From Shinella zoogloeoides (GTDB taxonomy: Bacteria > Pseudomonadota > Alphaproteobacteria > Rhizobiales > Rhizobiaceae), in the NCBI RefSeq assembly GCF_030733845.1, contig NZ_CP132311.1, positions 3,702,501 through 3,766,500 of the forward strand: a DNA stretch of 64,000 nucleotides, read 5' to 3'. The position numbers and the translations under genes were made by a program. Positions 51,174 to 59,283 of the stretch are shown in pieces. The notes under the pieces were generated by a model. It was not told where the DNA came from, did no database searches, and worked only from the letters and a program-made list of their open reading frames with translations. Position 1 is the stretch's first letter, and every line of letters begins with the position of its first letter.

Positions 51174-53621
51174 GTGTCTTCCACCGGAAAAGAGCTGGCC
51201 GCCGGCTGGCGCATGATCCTGACGCCGGCCGGCGCGGCCGCCGACCCGGCGGCGCTCGCTGACTTTTCCGGCGCCATCGACGCTCCCGTGCCCGGCACGG
51301 TCGCCGGCGCGCTGGAGCGTGCCGGCCGTTTCGACCGGACGGCGCCCGAACCACTCGACCATCTCGACGCTTGGTATACGCTCGACCTTTCCGACGAGGC
51401 GCCGGGTGATGCGGTGCTGCATTTCGACGGCCTCGCGACGATGGCCGAGATCTGGTGGAACGGCACGCTGCTGCTGACGTCCGATAGCATGTTCGTGCGC
51501 CACGGCCTGCCGGTCACGCTCTCCGGCCATGACCGTCTCGTCCTCTGCTTCCGCGCGCTAAAGCCGCATCTGGAAAAGCGCGGTCCCCGCGCCCGCTGGC
51601 GTCCGCAGATGATCACGCCGCAGGGCCTGCGCCTCGTGCGCACCACGCTGCTCGGCCGCATGCCGGGCTGGTGCCCCGAGGTTCACGCCGCCGGTCCCTG
51701 GCGGCCGGTGCGGCTATCGCGCCCGGCCCCGGCGCTTCCGTCCGGCATCCTGCTCTCTGCGGCCCTCGACCCCGATGGCACCGGCCGGCTTGCCATCCGC
51801 TTCGCGCTGGACGGCGCGACGGCCGCGACCGTCGAATGCGCCGGTATCTCGGCAGATGCCGTGCCGGATGGAAACGGCTCCTTCGGCGCAACCCTCGCTA
51901 TCCCCGGTGCCGAAGCGTGGTGGCCGCGCACCCATGGCATTCCGGCACTGCATGACGTCCACATTGTCGTGGATGGCGAGCGCCATAAGGCCGGCCGCAC
52001 CGGTTTCCGCCGCATCGAGATCGACCGCGGCGCGGATGGCAGGGATTTTGCGCTGCGGGTCAACGGCACGAAAATCTTCTGCCGCGGTGCTGTCTGGACC
52101 AATGCCGACATCGTCGACCTGCCGGGTGAGCGCACGCGCTACGAAGCGCTGCTGAAGCTCGCCGCCGAAGCGAACATGAACATCCTGCGCATCGGCGGCA
52201 CCATGGCCTACGAGACGCCGGAATTCTTCGCACTCTGCGACGAGCTTGGCCTGATGGTCTGGCAGGACTTCCAGTTCGCCAATTTCGATTACCCGGCTAA
52301 TGACGCGGCCTTTATCGAGAACGTGCGCCGGGAAATCGCGCAGTTCCTCGATCTCAATGCCGCCTCGCCGTCGCTCGCGGTGCTGTGCGGCGGCAGCGAG
52401 ATCGACCAGCAGGCGGCGATGCTCGGCCTGCCGGAAAACGCCTGGGCCGGCCCGCTGACCCGCGAGATCCTGCCCGCGCTCGCCGCCGCGAACCGGCCGG
52501 ATGTGCCCTATGTCGAGAATTCGCCGAGTGGCGGCGCCATGCCCTTCGCGCCGAATGCGGGCGTGACGCACTATTACGGCGTCGGCGCCTATTGCCGGCC
52601 GCTGGAGGATGCGCGCCGCGCCGGGGTGCGCTTTGCCGCCGAAAGCCTCGCCTTCGCCAATGTGCCGGAACAGGTGACGCTCGACGCGCACCTGCCGGTG
52701 CCGGCCGTGCACGATCCGCGCTGGAAGGCGCGTGTGCCGCGCGATCGCAACGCCTCCTGGGATTTCGAGGACGTGCGCGACCACTATCTCGGCCTCCTCT
52801 ACGGCGAGGATCCGGCCCGCCTGCGCCGCGAGGACCCGGCCCGCTATCTCGATCTCTCCCGCGCCGCCGTCGGCGAGGTGATGGAGGCGACCTTCGCCGA
52901 ATGGCGCCGCCCGCACGCCACCTGCAACGGCGCGCTGGTCTGGGCCTTCCAGGATCTTCTGCCCGGTGCCGGCTGGGGCGTGGTCGATGCGACCGGCCTG
53001 CCGAAATCCGCCTGGCACGCGCTGCGCCGCGCCTTCCGCCCGATGCAGATCGTGCTCACCGACGAGGGCACGAACGGGCTCGACGTGCATGTCCTCAATG
53101 ACGGCGCGACCGAACGGCGCGTGACGCTGGAACTTTCCTGCCTGCGCCATGGCCGCCAGCCGGTGGTTTCCGGCCGGAGGGAGTTTGCGCTCGGCCCGCA
53201 TGCGGCGCTGACGCTGCCGGCGACCGATCTCTTCGGCGCCTTCTTCGACACGACCTATGCCTTCCGCTTCGGCCCGCCCGCCCATGACGTGACGGTCGGC
53301 AGGCTTGCTGAGGCGGATGGGACGGTGATGGCAGAAGCCTTCCATTTCCCGCGCGGCCGCCCCGCGGCGATGGTCCCCGCCGTCGTGACGGCAGGACTTC
53401 GCCAGGTCGGGGAGGATTGGTTGCTGGACCTGTCGGCCGACCGCCTCGCCCAGTCCGTCGTCATCGAGGCCGAGGGCTTCGTGCCGTCGGACAACTGGTT
53501 CCATCTTGCGCCGGGCGGGGTGAAGACCGTCGGCCTTGCCCCACGGCCGGGCACCGATCCGGCCGCAAGACCCAAGGGCGAAATCCGCGGCCTCGGCGTC
53601 GACGCCATTATCTCGTTCTGA
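51174..53621 (+). CDS. GH2-family beta-mannosidase-like protein
   Basis: An 815-residue protein with GH2 architecture. The N-terminal jelly-roll sugar-binding domain has TLDLSDEAPGDAVLHFDGLA and IWWNGTLLLTSDS. Then come an immunoglobulin-like domain, a TIM barrel (about residues 300-600) and C-terminal sandwich domains. Candidate acid/base is E409 (VLCGGSEIDQQ, in place of the GNNE of beta-mannosidases) and candidate nucleophile E490 (RFAAESLAFAN). There is no signal peptide, so it acts in the cytoplasm. It starts with GTG eleven bases after DUF1839, with AAGGAGG before it, and completes the operon. This suggests that the aminoacyl pathway ends on, or trims, a mannose-like glycoside. Confidence 0.85.
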   Translation: MSSTGKELAAGWRMILTPAGAAADPAALADFSGAIDAPVPGTVAGALERAGRFDRTAPEPLDHLDAWYTLDLSDEAPGDAVLHFDGLATMAEIWWNGTLLLTSDSMFVRHGLPVTLSGHDRLVLCFRALKPHLEKRGPRARWRPQMITPQGLRLVRTTLLGRMPGWCPEVHAAGPWRPVRLSRPAPALPSGILLSAALDPDGTGRLAIRFALDGATAATVECAGISADAVPDGNGSFGATLAIPGAEAWWPRTHGIPALHDVHIVVDGERHKAGRTGFRRIEIDRGADGRDFALRVNGTKIFCRGAVWTNADIVDLPGERTRYEALLKLAAEANMNILRIGGTMAYETPEFFALCDELGLMVWQDFQFANFDYPANDAAFIENVRREIAQFLDLNAASPSLAVLCGGSEIDQQAAMLGLPENAWAGPLTREILPALAAANRPDVPYVENSPSGGAMPFAPNAGVTHYYGVGAYCRPLEDARRAGVRFAAESLAFANVPEQVTLDAHLPVPAVHDPRWKARVPRDRNASWDFEDVRDHYLGLLYGEDPARLRREDPARYLDLSRAAVGEVMEATFAEWRRPHATCNGALVWAFQDLLPGAGWGVVDATGLPKSAWHALRRAFRPMQIVLTDEGTNGLDVHVLNDGATERRVTLELSCLRHGRQPVVSGRREFALGPHAALTLPATDLFGAFFDTTYAFRFGPPAHDVTVGRLAEADGTVMAEAFHFPRGRPAAMVPAVVTAGLRQVGEDWLLDLSADRLAQSVVIEAEGFVPSDNWFHLAPGGVKTVGLAPRPGTDPAARPKGEIRGLGVDAIISF

Positions 53622-53681
53622 GCTTTCCGCCGGTGAAAGCCGGCGGATTGCAAGAAATCATCGGTGATTTTCGGTAGAGCG

Positions 53682-53909
53682 TCAGAAGAAGACGTGCAGC
53701 GGCCATTGCACCGGGCGGCGGGAGGAGGAGAGCCGGCTGCCTTCGAGCGGGAGCCTGTCTTCCGTGGCAGTGCCCCGCGCCTCGTCGCGGTCCGTGTCCT
53801 CGGTCTTCGGCTGGAAGCCGACCGGATAGAGGTTGAAGTAGCCGAGCGTCACGCCACCGAGATACATCATGCCACCGTCTCCGTCGTTGTTGGTTCCGGT
53901 CAACATCAT
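53682..53909 (-). CDS. Possible small protein of unknown function
   Basis: A 75-residue reading frame without a clear ribosome binding site, low in recognisable structure. It starts MMLTGTNNDGDGGMMYLGGV and is rich in charged residues later. It lies in a gap of about 410 bp between two genes that otherwise has no gene. I cannot assign a family and it may not be translated. Confidence 0.35.
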   Translation of the reverse strand: MMLTGTNNDGDGGMMYLGGVTLGYFNLYPVGFQPKTEDTDRDEARGTATEDRLPLEGSRLSSSRRPVQWPLHVFF

Positions 53910-54033
53910 GGCGAAATCGTGGCATGTGTCAATAGTCTATAAAATTGGTGTTCTATTCGTCTCTTGAAGCGCCGGGGGCCGAAAGGGTACGAGACGGGTT
54001 AGATCCACCCGCAAACCGCCTTGGAAATGAGCC

Positions 54034-54615
54034 TTGTACACGCTGGACCGCACCGAACAGTTCGAGCAGGAGATCCGCAAGAGCCGGTTCCGCGCGATCG
54101 CCTGCCCGGTCGACAGCGAGGCGGAGGCGAGGGCCCGGCTGGCGGAGGTGTCGGATGCCGCCGCGAACCACAATTGCTGGGCCTGGCGCATCGGCCAGGC
54201 CTATCGCTTCAACGATGACGGCGAGCCGAGCGGCACCGCGGGCAAGCCGATCCTCCAGGCCATCGACGGCCAGGCGCTCGACCGCACGCTGGTCGTCGTC
54301 ACCCGCTGGTTCGGCGGAATTCTTCTGGGCAGCGGCGGGCTCATCCGCGCCTATGGCGGCACGGCCGCGCTTTGCCTGCGCGCCGCCGCGAAAACCGAAT
54401 ATGTCGAGCGGGTCGCGCTCACCGTCTCGCTCGGGTTTTCCGATCTGGCGCTCGTCAAGGCGCGGCTCGGCGCTGCCGCCGGGCTGGTAATGGACGACGA
54501 GACCTATCACGATACGGGCGCCCGCCTGTCCTTCCGCGTGCCCTCGGAAAAGGCGGAGGAAATCGGCCGGCTGATCGTGGATCTCACCAGCGGGCGCGCC
54601 GAAATCGACGGCTGA
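54034..54615 (+). CDS. YigZ/IMPACT-family protein
   Basis: A 193-residue protein of the UPF0029/IMPACT family. The N-terminal domain has the typical KSRFRAIACPV, NHNCWAWRIG, DDGEPSGTAGKPIL and TRWFGGILLGSGGLIRAYGG, in that order. The C-terminal DUF1949 domain follows. The family is linked to translation or proteolysis control by its eukaryotic member; the bacterial role is not settled. The frame opens with TTG at 54034, with no in-frame ATG nearby, so a TTG start is assumed. Confidence 0.88.
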   Translation: MYTLDRTEQFEQEIRKSRFRAIACPVDSEAEARARLAEVSDAAANHNCWAWRIGQAYRFNDDGEPSGTAGKPILQAIDGQALDRTLVVVTRWFGGILLGSGGLIRAYGGTAALCLRAAAKTEYVERVALTVSLGFSDLALVKARLGAAAGLVMDDETYHDTGARLSFRVPSEKAEEIGRLIVDLTSGRAEIDG

Positions 54616-54874
54616 CGGCCGTTTTTGCCCACAGGAACAAATAAAATCGCCTTTCCGCCGCACGGCATCTTTGGAGAACGGTTTGGCGTGCCGGCGGAGA
54701 GAGGCCGAAAGCCGTCTTCCTGCGGACGGAATCGGCGCAAAGTTGCGCTCGTCCCCGGCCTCGCGCCGGCAGCGCACGGCTATATGCAAGGTGGATTTTT
54801 CGGTTTATCTACCGGCCGGACCATTTCCCGCGGGCGGCTTGCCCGCGATCCCGCACGACAAAGAGGACGATACC

Positions 54875-55534
54875 ATGAGCCTGCGTATCAACGACATCGC
54901 TCCGGACTTCAGCGCCGAAACCACCGCCGGCACGATCGATTTCCATGACTGGATCGGCGACGGCTGGGCCGTGCTCTTCTCGCACCCCAAGAACTTCACC
55001 CCGGTCTGCACCACCGAGCTCGGCGCCATGGCCGGCATCGAGGGTGAGTTCCGCAAGCGCGGCGTCAAGATCATCGGAATTTCGGTCGATCCGGTCGACA
55101 GCCACACCAAGTGGAAGGCCGACATCCGCACCGCCACGGGCTTCGACGTCGACTATCCGCTGATCGGCGACAAGGACCTGAAGGTCGCCAAGCTCTACGA
55201 CATGCTGCCGGCCGCTGCCGGTGAAAGCTCCGAGGGCCGCACGCCGGCCGACAACGCCACCGTGCGCTCGGTCTTCGTCATCGGCCCGGACAAGAAGATC
55301 AAGCTGATCCTCACCTATCCGATGACGACGGGCCGCAACTTCGCGGAGATCCTGCGGGCGATCGATTCGATCCAGCTCACCAGCAAGCATCAGGTGGCGA
55401 CGCCCGCCAACTGGCAGCAGGGCGACGACGTCATCATCACCGCCGCCGTTTCCAACGAGGACGCCATCGCGCGCTTCGGCGCCTTCGATACGGTCCTGCC
55501 CTATCTGCGCAAGACGAAGCAGCCGGCCGCCTGA
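54875..55534 (+). CDS. 1-Cys peroxiredoxin (Prx6 type)
   Basis: A 219-residue peroxidase that reduces hydrogen peroxide and organic peroxides. The peroxidatic cysteine is C45 in HPKNFTPVCTTELG. There is no second cysteine in the protein, so it is a true 1-Cys enzyme needing an external thiol. The Prx6-type C-terminal extension is present (ATPANWQQGDDVIITAAVSN). The start at 54875 follows AGAGGA; an ORF extension further upstream lacks family similarity. A terminator follows at 55559. Confidence 0.94.
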   Translation: MSLRINDIAPDFSAETTAGTIDFHDWIGDGWAVLFSHPKNFTPVCTTELGAMAGIEGEFRKRGVKIIGISVDPVDSHTKWKADIRTATGFDVDYPLIGDKDLKVAKLYDMLPAAAGESSEGRTPADNATVRSVFVIGPDKKIKLILTYPMTTGRNFAEILRAIDSIQLTSKHQVATPANWQQGDDVIITAAVSNEDAIARFGAFDTVLPYLRKTKQPAA

Positions 55535-55558
55535 ACGTCACCGCCGGAACGAAAACAG

Positions 55559-55585
55559 GCCGGGGTCGAAAGACCCCGGCTTTTT
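55559..55585 (+). terminator. Intrinsic terminator after the peroxiredoxin gene
   Basis: GCCGGGGTC and GACCCCGGC form a perfect 9-bp stem around a GAAA tetraloop, followed by five Ts. Confidence 0.92.
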
Positions 55586-55821
55586 CATTTGGCGCGCAGG
55601 ATGAAGCCCGAGAACCGCTTCTGCACGAAGGGCGAGACGACGAAGACCATGGCGAAAACCATGACCGGCGTGATGACGGCCGTCCGCTGCCAGATCGTCC
55701 AGCCCTCCGTCAGCGGCAGCACGACGTAGAGGATGGCGGTGATCAGGGGATAGACGGGCAGCAGCGTGACGAGGGCGAGATGCGGCTTGGAGAGCTTGCG
55801 GACGGGGGAGGTGTTGGTCAT
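55585..55821 (-). CDS. DUF2798 small membrane protein
   Basis: A 78-residue protein with two hydrophobic helices (HLALVTLLPVYPLITAILYV, then RTAVITPVMVFAMVFVVSPF), matching DUF2798. Its function is unknown. It is divergent from a TetR-family gene and shares the 42-bp operator with it. It may be a small transport or stress-linked membrane protein under TetR repression. The ATG at 55821 follows AGGA. A longer form starting within the operator (to 55881) is unlikely. Confidence 0.85.
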   Translation of the reverse strand: MTNTSPVRKLSKPHLALVTLLPVYPLITAILYVVLPLTEGWTIWQRTAVITPVMVFAMVFVVSPFVQKRFSGFILRAK

Positions 55822-55837
55822 GGGAGGATCCTTTATA

Positions 55838-55879
55838 GAACGGAACGTTTCGTTTATATAGAAACGAAACGTTCCGTTC
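55838..55879. promoter_or_regulatory. Perfect 42-bp palindromic operator (TetR/DUF2798)
   Basis: GAACGGAACGTTTCGTTT (55838-55855) and AAACGAAACGTTCCGTTC (55862-55879) are exact inverses, separated by ATATAG. Each arm itself holds an AACGTT-centred pseudo-palindrome. The element sits between the two divergent starts. It is very probably the binding site of the TetR protein, controlling both genes, and may bind two dimers. Confidence 0.85.
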
Positions 55880-55919
55880 AAGTGCCGTTCGTGCTACAAG
55901 CGAAAAAAAGGAAGACGAC

Positions 55920-56528
55920 ATGTCAGAAGCAGACACCAGCCCCGCGCGTCGCTCGATCGGCGCGACGCGCAATCCGGCGAGCCAGGAGGCGATCCTTGCC
56001 GCGGCGGAAGCGGTGCTGCTGGAAAATGGGCTCGGCGGTTTTTCCATCGAGGCGGTGGCGCGCCGCGCGCGCGCCGGCAAGCCGACGATCTATCGCTGGT
56101 GGCCCTCGCAGGCCGCGCTGCTGCTCGATGTCTATCACAGCCGCAAGAAGGCCGGCTTCAACTACCCCGACAAGGGCAATGTGCGCGAGGATCTGCGCGC
56201 CTACGTGACCGGGCTGCTGGAGACCTGGGAGGGCACGAACGGCGCGATCTTCCGCAGCGTGGTGGCCAAGGCCCAAGGCGAGCCCGAGGCGCTTGCCGCG
56301 CTGTCCGCCTACATGGCCGACCGCCGCTGCCAGAGCGGCCGGATCATCGAGAAGGCGCAGGCGCGCGGCGAGGTGCGCGCCGATGTGCGGCCCGAGCTCG
56401 TCACGGAAATTCTGTCGAGCTTCGCCTGGGGGCGGCTCCTGACCGAGCGGCTGGACGTTTCCGACGCGGAGGTCGACGCCGTCGTCGATACGGTGCTGGC
56501 CGGCATCGTGGCGAAACCGGCCGGCTGA
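55920..56528 (+). CDS. TetR-family transcriptional regulator
   Basis: A 202-residue repressor. The N-terminal HTH reads ILAAAEAVLLENGLGGFSIE, then AVARRARAGKPTIYRWWPSQ, the standard TetR signature. The C-terminal domain (AYVTGLLETWEGTNGAIFRS onward) is a ligand-binding helical bundle. It is divergent from the DUF2798 gene, with a 42-bp perfect palindrome between them. It presumably represses both. The ligand is unknown. Confidence 0.92.
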   Translation: MSEADTSPARRSIGATRNPASQEAILAAAEAVLLENGLGGFSIEAVARRARAGKPTIYRWWPSQAALLLDVYHSRKKAGFNYPDKGNVREDLRAYVTGLLETWEGTNGAIFRSVVAKAQGEPEALAALSAYMADRRCQSGRIIEKAQARGEVRADVRPELVTEILSSFAWGRLLTERLDVSDAEVDAVVDTVLAGIVAKPAG

Positions 56529-56532
56529 TCGC

Positions 56533-57210
56533 TCAGCCTGCGCTCTGCACGAGGCTGAGTTTGCCGTCGGCGTCCACCACGGAAGAAACGCCCTCGTAAT
56601 TTTCGAGGCGCGGATGGCTCGTCTCGATCGGCTGGTGGTGCGTCGCCGTGATCACGACCACATGCGCGCCTGCCCCTTCGCCGGCCAGGATGCCCGCCGG
56701 CACGTCCTCGAAGACGAGGCAATCGGCGGGATCGAAACCGAGACGCGCGGCGCCGAGCCGGTAGCCGTCCGGCGCCGGCTTGCCCTTGGTCACGTCCTCG
56801 GCCGTCACGATGACTTCAGGCAGCGGAATGCCTGCGGCGGCGAGGCGCCGATGTGCCAGCGCGGCCGGCGCCGACGTCACGATGCCCCAGCGGCCGGCCG
56901 GGAGCGCGGACAGGAAGGCGATCGCGCCGGGAATGGGAAGGATGCCGTCGACATCCTCCATCTCGCCCCGTTCCACTTCCTTCGCCTCGGCGACCGGATC
57001 GACGCCCGGCAGGCCGAGCCGGCCGATCGTGTCGATGCCGCGCTGGCCGTGCATGGTCGGCAGGAAGGTGGCGACGTCGAGCCCATGCTTCAGCGCCCAC
57101 CGGCTCCACACCCGTTCCGTCGCCGGAATGGAATTGATGATCGTGCCGTCCATGTCGAAGAGGAAGGCGGAGAAGCTGCGCTCGAAGAGCGGACGGGCGG
57201 AAGAGGACAA
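56533..57210 (-). CDS. HAD-family phosphatase (beta-phosphoglucomutase-like)
   Basis: A 225-residue haloacid-dehalogenase phosphatase. Motif I is AFLFDMDGTIINS, motif II is in WGIVTSAPAAL, motif III is KGKPAPDGYRLGA, and motif IV is LVFEDVPAGILAG. A cap domain of about 60 residues follows motif I. The subgroup resembles 2-deoxyglucose-6-phosphate or beta-phosphoglucomutase-like enzymes that remove phosphate from sugar phosphates. The start is uncertain. A TTG at 57210 places LFERSFSAFLFDMDG near the N-terminus as in relatives; the ATG at 57330 adds 40 residues of low-complexity sequence. It converges with the TetR gene. Confidence 0.85.
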   Translation of the reverse strand: MSSSARPLFERSFSAFLFDMDGTIINSIPATERVWSRWALKHGLDVATFLPTMHGQRGIDTIGRLGLPGVDPVAEAKEVERGEMEDVDGILPIPGAIAFLSALPAGRWGIVTSAPAALAHRRLAAAGIPLPEVIVTAEDVTKGKPAPDGYRLGAARLGFDPADCLVFEDVPAGILAGEGAGAHVVVITATHHQPIETSHPRLENYEGVSSVVDADGKLSLVQSAG

Positions 57211-57403
57211 GGCGAGGACCTGCTGACTGGGAGGGGAGAATGCAAAGCGCGGCGGGACGTTCCGATTACCCCCTCCCGGGAGCGCAGGCAACCATGCCAT
57301 GCCGTTGCGGCGGCGGGATGGCCACCCCATCTTTCTGTTGTTCTCCGATTTATGCGCCGGCGGGTGATTCCCCTCGGCAAAAAAATGCTCTAGCTCTCAG
57401 CCC

Positions 57404-58528
57404 ATGCCGCACAAGGTCTTTCTCTCCCGCCTCAAGCTCACGGATTTCCGCAATTATGCGGGCCTGTCGCTGCCGCTCGACGGCCGGCATGTCGTACTGA
57501 CGGGACAGAACGGCGCGGGCAAGACCAATCTCATGGAGGCCGTGTCCTTCCTGTCGCCCGGCCGGGGTCTGCGCCGCGCCGCCTATGGCGATGTTCCCCG
57601 CGCCGGCAGCGAGGGCGGCTTTTCCGTCTTCGCCACCGTCGAGGGCATGATGGACGAAGTCGATATCGGCACCGGCACGGAAGGCGGCGACGAGGGCCAG
57701 GCGCGAAAGCTCCGGATCAACGGCACGCCGGCCCGCACCGTCGACGAGCTGCTCGATCACCTGCGCGTGCTCTGGCTCACGCCCTCGATGGACGGCCTCT
57801 TCACCGGCCCTTCCGCCGATCGCCGCCGCTTCCTCGACCGGCTGGTGCTGTCGCTCGATCCCGAGCACGGCCGCCGCGCGACGGATTTCGAGAAGGCGAT
57901 GCGCGGACGCAACCGGCTGCTCTCCGAACCCCGGCCCGATCCCGCCTGGCTGACGGCGCTGGAAAAGCAGATGGCCGAGCTCGGCATCGCCATGGCCCAT
58001 GCGCGCCACGAACTCGTCGGCCTGCTCTCTGGCCTCGTCGAGGCGGCGCGCGACGACGGGCCTTTCCCTTCGGCCACCATGCGGCTCTCCGGCTTCCTCG
58101 ACGGGGAATGGCAGCGTCCGGCCTACGAGATCGAGGACATCTATCTCGAAATGCTGAGGGAAGGGCGCTACCGCGACTCTGCCGCCGGCCGCACGCTGGA
58201 CGGGCCGCACCGCGCCGACCTCGTCATTCGCCACCGCGAGAAGGACATGGAGGCCGAGCGCTGCTCGACGGGCGAGCAGAAGGCGCTGCTCGTCGGCCTC
58301 ATCCTTGCCCATGCCGGCCTCGTGGCGAGCATGACCGGCCATGCGCCCGTCCTGCTGCTCGACGAGATCGCCGCCCATCTCGACGAGGGTCGCCGTGCCG
58401 CGCTGTTCGACCGCGTCGACGCGCTCGGCGGCCAGGCCTTCATGACCGGCACCGACCGGGCGATGTTCGATGCGCTCGGCGAACGCGCGCAGTTTCTCAC
58501 CGTCTCGAACGGAGGCATCGTGACATGA
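57404..58528 (+). CDS. recF: DNA replication and repair protein RecF
   Basis: A 374-residue SMC-like ATPase that helps load RecA at gaps. The Walker A is LTGQNGAGKTNLMEAV, the ABC signature is CSTGEQKALLVGLIL, and Walker B is VLLLDEIAAHLDEGRR. The RecF-type N-terminal SRLKLTDFRNY is also present. The stop overlaps the next start by four bases (ATGA). Confidence 0.97.
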   Translation: MPHKVFLSRLKLTDFRNYAGLSLPLDGRHVVLTGQNGAGKTNLMEAVSFLSPGRGLRRAAYGDVPRAGSEGGFSVFATVEGMMDEVDIGTGTEGGDEGQARKLRINGTPARTVDELLDHLRVLWLTPSMDGLFTGPSADRRRFLDRLVLSLDPEHGRRATDFEKAMRGRNRLLSEPRPDPAWLTALEKQMAELGIAMAHARHELVGLLSGLVEAARDDGPFPSATMRLSGFLDGEWQRPAYEIEDIYLEMLREGRYRDSAAGRTLDGPHRADLVIRHREKDMEAERCSTGEQKALLVGLILAHAGLVASMTGHAPVLLLDEIAAHLDEGRRAALFDRVDALGGQAFMTGTDRAMFDALGERAQFLTVSNGGIVT

Positions 58529-59283
58529 CCGATCCCCTGAAGCCCGAAGAGATCGACCGCTACCGCCGCCATATCGTGCTTGCGGAAATCGGCGGGGCCG
58601 GCCAGCAGAAGCTGAAGGCGGCGCATGTGCTGGTCGTCGGCGCGGGCGGCCTCGGTGCGCCGGTCATCCAGTACCTCGCCGCCGCCGGCATCGGCCATAT
58701 CGGCGTCCTCGACGACGACACGGTCTCGCTCTCCAATCTCCAGCGCCAAGTGATTCACGACACGGCGGGCATCGGCACGCCGAAGATCGCCAGCGCCGAG
58801 GCCGCCGTCGGGCGGCTCAATCCGCATGTGCTCTTTACCGGCATCGACGAACGGCTGACGCCGGAAAACGCGCCGCGCCTGCTGTCCGGATACGACCTGC
58901 TTGTGGACGGTTCGGACAATTTCGACACCCGCTACGCCTCCGCCGATGCCGCGGAGGCATCCCGCATCCCGCTCGTCACCGGCGCTGTCGGCCGTTTCGA
59001 CGGGTCGCTGACCGTGCTGAAACCCTATGAGGCCGGGCCGGACGGCACGCTCAACCCCGGCTACCGCGACCTCTTCCCCGCCGCTCCGCCGCCGGGCGTC
59101 GTGCCAGCCTGCGCCGAGGCCGGCATCGTCGGCGCGCTGACGGGCGTCATCGGCACGATGATGGCAATGGAGGTCATCAAGCTGGTGACGGGCGCCGGCG
59201 ACCCGCTGGTCGGCCGCCTGCTGCTCTACGACGGATTGGCGGCGCGCTTCGAGACACTGAAGTACAGGCGGCGGAAGGTCTAA
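58525..59283 (+). CDS. MoeB/ThiF-family adenylyltransferase
   Basis: A 252-residue E1-like enzyme that adenylates a small ubiquitin-like sulfur carrier (MoaD or ThiS). The ATP site is VLVVGAGGLGAPVIQYLAAA. The arginine finger region is RYRRHIVLAEIGG and the conserved LSNLQRQVIHD is present. The zinc-finger cysteines of Escherichia coli MoeB are absent: GYRDLFPAAPP stands where CxxC is expected. The protein lacks a rhodanese domain. Molybdopterin synthesis is the likely pathway, in keeping with the xanthine dehydrogenase present, but ThiF function is possible. It overlaps recF and converges with the next gene by four bases. Confidence 0.88.
   Translation: MTDPLKPEEIDRYRRHIVLAEIGGAGQQKLKAAHVLVVGAGGLGAPVIQYLAAAGIGHIGVLDDDTVSLSNLQRQVIHDTAGIGTPKIASAEAAVGRLNPHVLFTGIDERLTPENAPRLLSGYDLLVDGSDNFDTRYASADAAEASRIPLVTGAVGRFDGSLTVLKPYEAGPDGTLNPGYRDLFPAAPPPGVVPACAEAGIVGALTGVIGTMMAMEVIKLVTGAGDPLVGRLLLYDGLAARFETLKYRRRKV

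Noticed and set aside
54616..54874. N-terminal extension of the peroxiredoxin frame up to 54671
   Set aside because: The extra 68 residues have no family similarity. The ATG at 54875 has a ribosome binding site and the normal Prx6 N-terminus.
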